Part shown: positions 41,601 to 51,800 of the stretch, piece after piece
Layout of the letters: each line of letters begins with the position of its first letter
Numbering within the stretch: the stretch's first letter is position 1
Assembly: GCF_037392515.1 (NCBI RefSeq)
Contig: NC_090290.1
Location: 26,061,753-26,125,752, forward strand
Direction: 5' to 3'
DNA from: Haliotis asinina
Lineage: Eukaryota; Mollusca; Gastropoda; Lepetellida; Haliotidae
DNA: 64,000 bases
The notes under the pieces: model-generated
What the model was told of the DNA's origin: nothing
The model's database searches: none
The model's input: only the letters and a program-made list of their open reading frames with translations
Program-made: the position numbers and the translations under genes

Positions 41601-42324
41601 CGTGACCGTGAAGCTGGTTCGATCGAGTGAGGAAGACAAGCTCAGGAGATTGATAGCCAGTCCGGCATTCAACCGTAGTAAGATATTCACAGACAACCTG
41701 GTTGCCCTACACATGAAGAAAAGCCACATAAAATTCAACCGGCCTGTTTACGTGGGGATGAGCATCCTCGATTTATCCAAACACCTGATGTACGACTTTT
41801 ACTACAACGAGCTCAAGAAACAGTACGGCGACAGGTGTGAAGTGCTGTACACTGACACGGATTCCCTGCTGATGGAGATTCGAACCGAGGACGTGTACGA
41901 GGACATGAAAAAACACCTCGATTTATACGACACCAGCGACTACCCGAAGACCCATGCCCTACACAGTACGGTAAATAAAAAGGTCCTAGGTAAGATGAAG
42001 GACGAGTGTGCTGGCACGCCCATAGCCGAGTACATAGGTTTGAGACCTAAGATGTACTCCATACTGAAAGCCGACAATAGTGAGATCCGGAAGGCTAAGG
42101 GGGTTAAGAAGTATGTGGTGAAACAACACATCAAACACGCCAGATTCAAGGAAGCCCTGTTCAAGACCCGTACCTTTAGACATAAAATGAACACACTTAG
42201 AAGTGATGGACATAAGATATACGGACTGACTATAAACAAGACGTCCCTGTCGCCTATGGACACGAAACGTTGGATAGCTATTGATGGGATAAACACATAT
42301 GCATATGGACATGAAAAAATTTGA
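38635..42324 (+). pseudogene. PolB: Polinton protein-primed DNA polymerase B, one in-frame stop
   Basis: Start ATG at 38,635 (MSTVSELKRVAKQRG). Residues 1-110 hold three SAP-like repeats, each V-(S/K)-(E/Q)-LK-x(4)-(R/Q/D)-x-G-x-x-GYS. A C2H2-like finger follows (CERCLHGFTRADLLESH, about 383). The exonuclease motifs are YADFEAL (about 440), FHNLRGYDSHLI (about 575) and YHDLYLRTDILLLADVFE (about 715). A Cys/His insert DHCHITGKYRG...HNACN (about 545) resembles an endonuclease VII finger. The polymerase motifs are LDANNLYGWAM (about 820), KLMNNSVFGKTMEN (about 975) and YTDTDS (about 1072). A TAA at 41,512-41,514 (codon 960) interrupts the frame between the first two polymerase motifs, and the same frame continues at once. 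Without the stop the gene is 1,229 codons, a normal size. The last 26 bp overlap integrase. Confidence 0.92.
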
Positions 42325-43273
42325 GGCTCTTTACTACAGCCCGCGTGGGTACTGGAAAGGAGCTAGCGCAGTAGATAAGCTAGCTAAAATAGCGCGAGTA
42401 CCCCCGGAGGAAGCCAAAACGTGGCTTGAAAAACAAGCCCTGTGGCAGATCTATTTGCCGGCACCACGCTACGTGCCTAGAAGGAGGTTCGGTATTAACA
42501 TACCTAATAGCGTTCACCAGGCAGACCTACTGTTCCTACCCCACGACAAGAGGTACAAGTATGCCTTAACCGTAGTGGACGTAGCCAGTCGTTACAAGGA
42601 AGCCGAACCCTTGACCACGAAAGATTCGGCCCAGGTAGCCAGAGGATTCGAACGCATATACAAACGCAGTCCGCTGACGTGGCCAACAGAGCTGCAAGTT
42701 GACCCCGGACGGGAGTTCATGGGTGCCGTGTCACAACTGCTAGCCAAACACGATACAAAGGTCAGGCGTGGCACGGCCGGAGCCCATCGCAGCCAAGCCA
42801 TAGTTGAGAGATTTAATAGGACTTTGGCTGAGCGCTTGTTCGGCTATCAGTATGCTAGGGAGATGGCCACCCCTGGAAAACGATCGACTGAATGGGTCAC
42901 GAGGTTACCCAAGGTGGTGTCGGCAATCAACCATGAAGTCACCCGTCTCACCGGTAAGAAACCGGCAGACGCTATCAAACTAAAATCAATAGTTGCAGAG
43001 TCGGCCGCTCCATTACGTGGGAAGGAGAAACAGATACCAGATAGGGCCCTAGTGAGGTATCTATACCAGCCGGGGGAACACAAGGGCGATAGCCGTAAGC
43101 GGGCCACCGATCCTATTTGGTCAGTCAAAACTTACAACATAGATAAAGTGGATATGAAAGCCGACGAACCTAACTTGTACTACTTGAGGGATGGGCCGGG
43201 TAGGGGGTTTGTAAGAGAAGAATTATTGATCGTACCGTACGGCACAGTGTTACCTCCTACCAACACAAAGTAG
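42299..43273 (+). CDS. INT: Polinton retroviral-type integrase
   Basis: 324 residues. The N-terminal part (YYSPRGYWKGASAVDKLAK...WLEKQALWQIYLP) is the usual Polinton lead-in. The catalytic core has Asp in HQADLLFLP (about 75), Asp in LQVDPGREFMG (about 137) and Glu in QAIVERFNRTL, 34 residues after the second Asp. All three acidic residues are present. The C-terminal part (PDRALVRYLYQPGEHKGD, then DPIWSVKTYNI and GRGFVREELLIVP) is an SH3/chromodomain-like tail. Integrase joins the element ends to target DNA (family knowledge). The first 26 bp overlap the polymerase. The last 200 bp lie within the right inverted repeat, so a truncated mirror copy exists at the left end. Confidence 0.93.
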   Translation: MHMDMKKFEALYYSPRGYWKGASAVDKLAKIARVPPEEAKTWLEKQALWQIYLPAPRYVPRRRFGINIPNSVHQADLLFLPHDKRYKYALTVVDVASRYKEAEPLTTKDSAQVARGFERIYKRSPLTWPTELQVDPGREFMGAVSQLLAKHDTKVRRGTAGAHRSQAIVERFNRTLAERLFGYQYAREMATPGKRSTEWVTRLPKVVSAINHEVTRLTGKKPADAIKLKSIVAESAAPLRGKEKQIPDRALVRYLYQPGEHKGDSRKRATDPIWSVKTYNIDKVDMKADEPNLYYLRDGPGRGFVREELLIVPYGTVLPPTNTK

Positions 43274-43415
43274 GCATAGTAATTACCGCCAACTTTTTTG
43301 TAGTAGGGGTAATAGTAGCAAGAGCTAATGACCCAACCAAAGCCTTATTTAGTAAATAAGGCTTTGTGGAGACATTTCTTGAAAGTGGTCCAGAACCCCT
43401 ATTCCCTATACTACT
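43073..43415. repeat. Polinton right terminal inverted repeat
   Basis: Ends CCTATTCCCTATACTACT and is followed by TACCT. It is the mirror of 29,094-29,436, with about eight substitutions by eye and no indel. It contains the integrase C-terminal codons and a perfect hairpin AAAGCCTTATTTA/TAAATAAGGCTTT near 43,340-43,366. Confidence 0.92.
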
Positions 43416-43920
43416 TACCTTTTGGAATATTTTCGGCCCCATGGCTATTTACACCGGTCATCAAGCCAATAGTCATCTATCTGCATCACCGGGGACTTCA
43501 CAGTGCCTTTTAACTGGATGATGGCATTCAAGCCCATCATGAGACAAGTCAACTCAGACTACAGAAAGACTGTTTACTGAATTCAGATGGCTTGTCAGTC
43601 TACTGCAATCGGAATTAGGTCTGCAGCAAGATCTTCAATTCCTCAAGATTTGATTCATCACTCAGTTGAACTGCATCGCTATTGGTGGGTCAAAATTTAA
43701 GCCATGATAGAACAAGCTCTACTCTCTCTGTTAGTACTGTGACAGTGGTAATGTCTACTCAGTCTGCTCACATCAGCACAAGATTTGACCAGATGAGGAC
43801 TTTTACAACTACGTCCATTACAACAGTTCCTGATTCAGCACCTCAACATGCTGAATTGGATTGCTCTGCCGGAGAAAGCATGGAGATGGCACAGCGCAGG
43901 TTAATGAATAAATAACTTTC
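43416..43920 (+). pseudogene. DIRS-like copy B continued: reverse-transcriptase 3' half
   Basis: Immediately after the TACCT, a frame reads LPFGIFSAPWLFTPVIKPIV then YLHHRGLHS. This is the LPFG-(L/I)-x-x-AP box that must follow the YQWKVVP ending at 29,093. Further on, frames with FRWLVSLLQSELGLQQD fit the RT thumb region. Stops are present. Downstream to 43,920 similarity fades. Confidence 0.75.
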
Positions 43921-44487
43921 TCGGCACTTGTGCACATGCTTCTCAAACACCTGGCAGTGCTTTTCTCGTCACTCCTCTGTCATAATTAAAACTGAACTGT
44001 GTCAATATTTTAATGATAGTTTGTTAAACAACTTTTTAATTATTTGGACAAAAATTCTGCGAAAACCTCACAGTTGTTATGTTTTGATTATGATCAGCAT
44101 TTCATTGAGTATGTTATGCTTATTAGTTTTCGAGTGACATTGCAATTCATCGATCCGCTTTTGAGCCAAACGGACTCTAACATGTAGAGAAACAACTGCA
44201 CCATTCGTCTAGGTTTTCCAGTGCCAGTATTCTGTGATAAGGGGTTTTATTCCCAGACCTGCCCTGACTACGCTTCAAGGTTTGTTAGCATCATGCCAGT
44301 ACTCAGTGATATCCACCATGCCAGTACTCAGTGATTACTACCATGTCAGTACTCATACTGATAGCCACCAATGTGGTAAAAGTCAGTAGTTGTTTCTTTT
44401 CAAAATGTTATGTCAATCTTCACTAATTTGTATGTTGTCCCCTAAGATGAGATTGGATTTTGGACATGAAATATATCTAAACACTTT
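43921..44487. other. Unassigned stretch with a CATGCCAGTACTCAGTGAT triplication
   Basis: Around 44,291-44,358 the phrase CATGCCAGTACTCAGTGATA recurs about three times with small changes. No gene is recognised. Confidence 0.4.
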
Positions 44488-45655
44488 TTATCCCCCCGGC
44501 ATGTAATGCGGGGGGATATAGTCGACGCCTCGTCTGTCCGTCTGCCCATCCGTCCGTAATCATTTTGTTTCTGGAGCATAACTCAGAATCCGTTCAATAT
44601 TTTTAGACCAAACTTGATAGATATAGTAATCTCAGCCTATGGTTGTGCCTTTTGCTATTTACAGATTTTTGGCATTTATATTTTTTTTGTTTTTCCATGG
44701 AACATTTTGGTGTTAGTCTACTGGAGGGATGGTCTTCGTTTCCGGAGCAGAACTCAAAAACCGTTCAATATTTTTCTGTAAAACTTGGCAGATATATCAG
44801 TCAGAACCTAAAGTGGTGCCTTTTGCTATTTACAGGTTTTTGTGATTTATTATTTTCTCGGTTTCCATGGAAACGTTTCAGACTTTGCCTCAAAAGTGAC
44901 AGGTGTGTTTCATTTCCAGAGCATAACTCGAAAACTTCTTAATATCTGTCAGCAAAACTTGGTAGATATGTGTGGCAGATCCCAAAGTGGTGCTGTTTTC
45001 TCTTTACAAGTTTTTGTGATTTATTATTTTCTCGGTTTCCATGGAAATGTTTTGGACTTAGTCTCAAAATGGAGGGATGGAGTTTGTTTCCAAAAACCAT
45101 TCAATATTTTTCTGTAAAACGTGGTATATGAATCAGAACCTAAAGTGGTGCCTTTTGGTATTTACAGGTTTTTGTGATTTATTATCTTTTTGGTTTCCAT
45201 GGAAACGTTTTGGACTTTGTCTCAAAATGGAGGGATGGGCTTCGTTTCCGGAGCAGAATTCAAAAACTTACTAATTTCTGTCAGCAAAACTTGGCAGATA
45301 TGTGTAGCAAACCCCAAAGTGGTGCCTTTCGGTATTTACAGGTTTTTGTGATGTATTATTTTCTCAGGTTCCATGGAAATGTTTTGGACTTTGTTTCAAG
45401 ATGGAGGGATGGGCTTCATTTCCTGGAGCACAACTCGAAAACCATTTCATATCTTTCAACACATCGTGGCAGATATATGGGATAGATGTTGAAGTGACCT
45501 TTTGCTGTTTGCAGATATATGACATTTATATTTTTCATGACTTCCATGGAAACGATTCAAACTAAATCTAAGAAAACATCAAATAACTGTCAGATGATTT
45601 TTCCTTTCAGATATGTGGGGACCGGGGGGATCTGTCATCTTCTGATGACTCTTGT
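44488..45655 (+). repeat. About 170-bp tandem-period repeat family R2, copy 2 (fuller)
   Basis: Begins TCCCCCCGGCATGTAATGCGGGGGGATATAGTCGACGCC, continues through CCGTCCGTAATCATTTTG, and has about six units of about 170 bp with the same internal words as copy 1. It ends GGGGACCGGGGGGATCTGTCATCTTCTGATGACTCTTG. The outer GC-rich hairpin (CCCCCCGGCATG/TGCGGGGGG) is not visible in copy 1. It lies directly upstream of the first CAPN7 coding exon, possibly in its first intron. Confidence 0.8.
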
Positions 45656-45827
45656 TTGTGTTCGTCATTGTCTCTGAACATTTAGACCAAGCCTGAAACT
45701 ATTGAAGTTGGTGAGCTCATTCATGGTTGACCAGTACAGTGTATGTCTATATTTGCAGATGAGATGGGTCAGTTAGTATCGACTGTTTCCTAGAATAAGG
45801 AGGAGCCATCACTTTGACCGGGGAGTT

Positions 45828-48800
45828 ATGGGAGACCCAACATCAGGTTACCATGGTGTTGACCCTACTGTGTTGGAGCGGGATGCAGGAATATATGCAC
45901 ATCAGGCTGTACAGTTTGACCAAGCTGCCAACTATGAGACAGCTAAGTTTTATTATACAGTAAGTTTGTACGATATCCACAGCTAGCAGTTAAGACACGT
46001 TAATGTGTTAAGCCCTCAGAAATTGTTATAGACATGACAAAATGAGGAGCATTTTTATTAAATGTTCTAATTGTTATTTGAAACTTACAACAAAACATTT
46101 AGAGGCTATATAAGCATTTGTATAAACCAGGGAATCAAATCAGTTGATGGACACACATGCTGTGAACACTCTATCGCTGTGACCTAAGGCAGTATTTCCC
46201 AGAGTCATTCATGACTGATTTGTTGTTTTCTTTACACAAGTTATAGACAGCAGTTTGAAAGGAGAAAATAGTCCTTATTCTCTTGATTATAATAATTTCA
46301 GTTATAATACAATGTATCTGATAACAGTTTTGCATTTGTTGTGTACACTAGAATCTGTGGGGATGTTTTGATACTGTAAGATGAAGAAGATACATTAAAT
46401 GAAGACTTCAATGCTTGTGTTGCAGGAAGCGGCCCAGGCTCTTCTGTCTGCAGCCCTAGCGGGTTCAGACAGCTCTCGTAACCAAGTCATACTTGACAAG
46501 GCTAATGAGTACATGCTGCGAGCTGAAGTGCTCAAACAGTCATGTGAGTACAAATACAAAGCTTATGCCATATTCGCAAACTAGTTATGGCTTATTTTCA
46601 CGCAAGCCAGATAGTTCTGATGAGAATCCTCCCATTGTATGGGCAGTTCACACATTTGGATTAGTATTTGGCAGTATTTCCACTATAGATACATACATGT
46701 TGAGGTGGAGAGTTCAGCTGCAGAGTTGTTGAGGAAGAGAGATTGATAAAAAGATGGTCTTTATTTCTTCCATAAAATGAAATAATTCTAACTATTTGTA
46801 CTTACATTCTACAATAATATTGCTTTGTGAAAGAACTTTAGGTATTTATGCTCAATGCCAGAGTATGCTCTGCCAACTACAGACTGAGGAACTAATTATT
46901 GAGAGGGCTGTGCTGCTTTGATCATGTGTAGTTACCTTATCTTTGACTAGTTGCAACTAACATTTTTTTTCGTAAACTTAGCATCACAAATATAGTTACA
47001 GATTTCACTAAGCAGACTGGCTGCAACATGTTAAAAAGAGATGATTTCATTACTTGTTATTGTATTTCAGTGATTCTCTAAGGTGTTATTGAACAAGGCG
47101 AGATTATGTTTGTTAAAGCTGTGTAAGCAAGTCTGCAAAAGAATACAACGCTTTGTTGATCTATATATCCTTGTTGGGCTGTTATCCTTACAGACTGTAT
47201 CTCTTACAGTTTCTTTTGGCATGTTCTTATTAAAGCCTTAGATGTTCTTACAGAAGTAGTGTTGGACAATTTGTAGCATTTCACATTCTTTAAGGGACAA
47301 TATGTCACAAACTGTACATACACACAGATCACATTCAATTCCAAATACATACAGACACTTCAGGATTGTCAAGTGTCCATGTGAGAGGAACACACATCCA
47401 TTCTGGAGTACTGAAAAACATGTACGATTATTGCTGTGTGTTCATTTCAGTGGCCAGTCAGACACCCACCCAGAAAACACAGCCCCTTGGCCGAAGTCAA
47501 CGACAGGTACAGTCATGACAGTGGTCACTTCAGACAGACCCACTGCATCATTCTTTGTCAGGTTTCAAACATGGTATATTAAACCTATTAACAAACGAAG
47601 TCATCTGGAATCATACATAAATGTTTTGATACATTGTTTCCTTCTAAAACCTAGAAACTTTGAATTATACTTTCAAAGGATGGATTACCAACATATATTG
47701 GCCAGCTGATGTCAGATTGTGTATGAGTGAGAGTGTGAGTGAGTGACTGTGTGAGTCTGGTCTGGTTGGAACAGTGTTTTAGGTCTGTCACTGGATAAGA
47801 TAAGATAAGATAGAATAAGAAGTAACTTTATTATTCCAGAGGAAAATCTTTTTGTATCCAAAATGGCTTCATAATGAATATATACAAAATCAACAAAAAT
47901 TATACGCAATAATCAAAAGCACAAATGAATGCTGAGGATAATTAATACAAAGGTATAGATCCTAAATTATTTGTCACATGCATAATGTCTATTCCAAAAC
48001 ATTTGATGAAGTAAGAATACAAATACTAGATAGTATGAAGGATTGTCGATCTCTGTTTTAAGTTAAGGTAATCGAAAGCAGCGTCCAGATAGAAGTAGTT
48101 CAAAATGGTGCGATAAAATATGGGTACAATCAATTCAGTTGCCTTTTTGACAGTCTGATGCTCATAAATAAAGGAAATATACTCGAAAGACACTCCAGTA
48201 ATTTTGTTGGCAGAATTAACAATTTACAAAAGTTTGTTTTTGTTGTGAGCAGACAGACCCCCATACCAACCTAAAAAATTGTAGGTCAACACAGTTTATA
48301 TAAAGGTGTGATAAGAAGCACCCTTTGTGGTTTTGTCAACACAGAAGGTTTTAAGCGGTGAAGAAAATAAAGTCACTGTTGGAGGGCAGCTTAGTATGGA
48401 GGAAAGTCTGATGTGATGCTGGATTGGGATGTTTACTACCTTCGTGAAACCCCTGTGCATAGATATTCCAGACAGCATATTGGCCCAATGTTTGGCAATG
48501 TTGGGCCAACATCTGCCAACATTGGGCCATCTATGAATGCTATCTGGGATAGTGCGGACATTATCCTGGTCAATTGGGATTCAAACCCACAATCAGACAT
48601 ACCTGTACAACGAACGCTGAAGGCCCAGATTCAATTCCCCAAATGGGCAAAATGTGTGAAGCCCATTTCTGATGTCCCCCACAATGATATTGTTGGAATA
48701 TTGTTGGAATAGAGTGGTGCAGAACCCAACTCACTCTCACTCAGTAAATATTTGATTCTAGTGACCACAAATACTGAACTGTATACAGTCCAAGTCAATG

Positions 48801-51800
48801 AATATGTGACCAGATTTAGCATTGTATTAAGTTGTTGAATTTGGAGTTAAGTTTGATCTGTTGTCCCCCATCAAAGGCCAGTGATCCCTGTCACAAAGAT
48901 GCTTTACTGTTTGCCAGCTGTTCCTTTTCTTCATTCTGTGAGCTTGGTCAGTATACTGTAGTTCACTATGACTTGCAGCAAGACCTGGAGCGAGCCCAGT
49001 TCCTCCTTCATCAGGCGTTTGATGAGGATGAGAACGACAACAAAGAAGATGCTGTTGAACTGTACTCAGAGGCTGTGGAAATGTTTATCAAAATAGTAGG
49101 TATTGCAACATCACAGAATCATATATGTAACTAGTTTATCTCCTTTCTGTTTGGATTTAATTAATGTAGAATTAATTAAGAATTAAGAAGCATTTATTGA
49201 TTTAATACAGCTTGTCTCTGCTGGAAACCAGTTTTGTGTTGATGTGTAATAAGTGATATCTATGATCACTTTGTGTACATGAAAACTAAATCAAATTCAA
49301 AATGCCATCTATTGATATTGAAAGACTAAGTACAATAACTTTGTTATGGCTGCTCATGTACTCATAGTTGCGAGCGTATTCAAAAGTAAACAGTACAAAC
49401 AATCTATTGTCCATAATGACACAAATGTTTTAATTTATATTTTTCGACTTTTTTTTTAGAAATGAGAGTAGGTAAGACTAACCTAAGAATAAGCTGTCTG
49501 GAACTTGAATAATCTGTAAAGGATATAACACAATCCTGAGTTTTTGTTTGAAAATGTAAACATGACGGCGACCCCGAATTGAAGGAAAAGACAACAAATG
49601 ATCCTGAATGGAGGTGTACTTGAGAATAAAATAACCTCCAACGTGACGCAAATATGACATCTGAGGTTTATATGCCTTATAAGTTTATAAGTCCATTGCC
49701 TTAGACTCGAGTCATATCATATACATGTTACTGTTCTGTAGCTTGAACACCTCCAAGTGCAGCTTAAAATTTTACTAGAGACAGACAGCTTTTTCTGATA
49801 AATATTAATCAATTATTTAGGTAAGCTATACTTTTTACCTTATTCTACATTACTCCTTAATGCATGTACTGCTTTCTTTTGACAAGACAAGGATGAGTGA
49901 TTGAAACATTGAAGAGAAGTTGTTCCAGCTAATACCTCCTTCACACTTGAGGCCGAATGAGCCAGAATGCCGTGGGAATGACAATTTCTTGAGATTCCTG
50001 GAAATTTGAACTGAATTCTAGAACGTCTTACTGCACCCTGAATGCATTCCAACTTTGCCTCATATGCTTGATGAGTACTTCTACTGTGTGACAGGTTCAT
50101 CTAAACCTGCAACGCTTCATATGCCAGACACTTGTTGAGCCAATGTTGAGACACTGTCAGCACTGGCTTCCTCTTTGTGGGCAGTTAGTCAGGACAATAT
50201 CTGCACTGTGATGCCGTTTCAACAGTGGCAGGTTGAGCATATGAGTGATCATCTGACGGTAGTGTTAGTTGAAATCACGTCAACATGACTCCTGGGATAT
50301 TGGTCTCTTTCAGAATGGGACTCTGAATTTAAATGATGTCTACTATGGTAGCCTTTAAATGATGTCAGCCTTGGTCTGCTGCCTCCGGTTTTAATGGTGA
50401 AGTTTCCAACACACACTCCTGTGTCTTTCTCATCTCTCAAGCCCCAGCCAGTCCTTACAGGGTAGAGGCCAGGAAGGAGGTAGACAATCTGGAAATTACC
50501 AGCCCCGCGGAGACAGGAGTTCCTGCATCGAGACATACTGGAGGGCAAGCAATGAAGTTCCAGTCACACACACACCAGTTGGTAGGAGGCTGGGCCAATA
50601 TTGGAAGAACTGGTGTTTATTAGGGGACCATCTTCCGTTGGGGCTATCGACTGTCACTGATAGTCCACCGTTAACAATCTCACCCTGAACAGATGTCTAC
50701 CCCCTGAACTAACATCACATCTTTTTGGAAAATATGAACATATTTGCAAGGACAAACATCAAGAAAATGTTACTGCATTACCTCAATTCTTGACTGAATT
50801 TCTTCTGTTTCTGCATAATCACAAACTCAGGGTTAGTACCATTATGGCGTATTTGGTAGCCAAGATTCCAGAGTTGCAAGCTTTGCTGTGTTCTTTCCGC
50901 CAAGTGGACCAGAAGGCCAGTTCAGATCACCTGCATTGGATGCAGTTCGATGCAGTGCAATGGCAGTATGTTGAAACAACTTCTTTTTGATGTTTTCATC
51001 ACACAGCTTCATCTTGTCATATTAAAGCAGTAAATGCATTGAGGAGTAATGCAGGATAAGTGTACAAATATAAAAAAAATATCCACCCTCTAAACTTTAG
51101 TTTTATATGTGTACTATTTCTTTTCAGTGCAGGAAAATATCCAAATGTAAAGATGTATATTTTCCCTTTTACAGAGAAATGATGCAACAGATTCCAGCCT
51201 GCAAGCGAAAGTCACCAAGATGGCAACACAGGCTCTTGACAGGTAATGTAAACTACCACCCTCATTGGTCAGCACAGTCACCACTGTTACTCTCAATAGT
51301 CATCACTGTCACCCTCATTTGTCACCACTGCCATCCTCATTAGTCACGATTATCAGCCACATGTGTCACCACTGTCACTCTCATTAGTCATCACTGTCTT
51401 CTTCATTAGTCACCATTTTCTTCCAGATGTGTCACCATTGTCACCATGATTAATCATCACTGTCACCTTCCTTAACCACCACTGTCCTCCACATGTCACC
51501 ACTGTCACCCACACTCGTCACCCACACTCATCACCACTGTCACCTCATTAGTCACCACTGCCACCCACATTAATCATCACTGTCACAACCATCACTGTCT
51601 CCCACAGTAGCCATCACTGTCATCTTCATAAATCATCATTGTCTTCCTCATGATGTCATCACTCTCACCCTCATTAGTCACTACTGTCATCTACATGACA
51701 ACCACTGTAATCCACATGTGTCACCACTGCCACCCCTGTTAGTCATCAATGTCACAGTCATCACTTTCACCCTCCCACACTAGTCATCAATGTCACAGTC

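Larger units (their letters stand above)
29094..43415 (+). mobile_element. Maverick/Polinton virus-like transposon, 14.3 kb
   Basis: A self-synthesising DNA transposon of the Polinton type, bounded by 343-bp inverted repeats and TACCT duplications. Genes on the left arm run leftward: the 205-residue membrane protein, two paralogs and the minor capsid protein. A mixed centre holds a 386-residue + gene facing a 388-residue - gene. A rightward block holds the major capsid protein, ATPase, five or six small proteins, polymerase B and integrase. Integrase and polymerase place it in the class, and the capsid genes and ATPase show descent from a virus with an icosahedral particle. The repeats differ at about eight positions by eye (about 97-98% identity), so insertion was not very recent. 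It is shorter than the usual 15-20 kb and I find no protease gene. Confidence 0.95.
45960..48978 (+). other. CAPN7 introns 1-3 (counting coding exons)
   Basis: Mostly unique AT-rich sequence. A (GATAA)n-like run lies at 47,795-47,819. A palindromic GGCCCAATGTT segment lies at 48,482-48,530 and a decayed SINE at 48,570-48,740. No other gene is seen. Confidence 0.4.

Noticed and set aside
41554-42324. A separate gene downstream of polymerase B
   Set aside because: It is the same frame as 38,635-41,511 and carries polymerase motifs B and C, so it is the C-terminal part of the interrupted polymerase.
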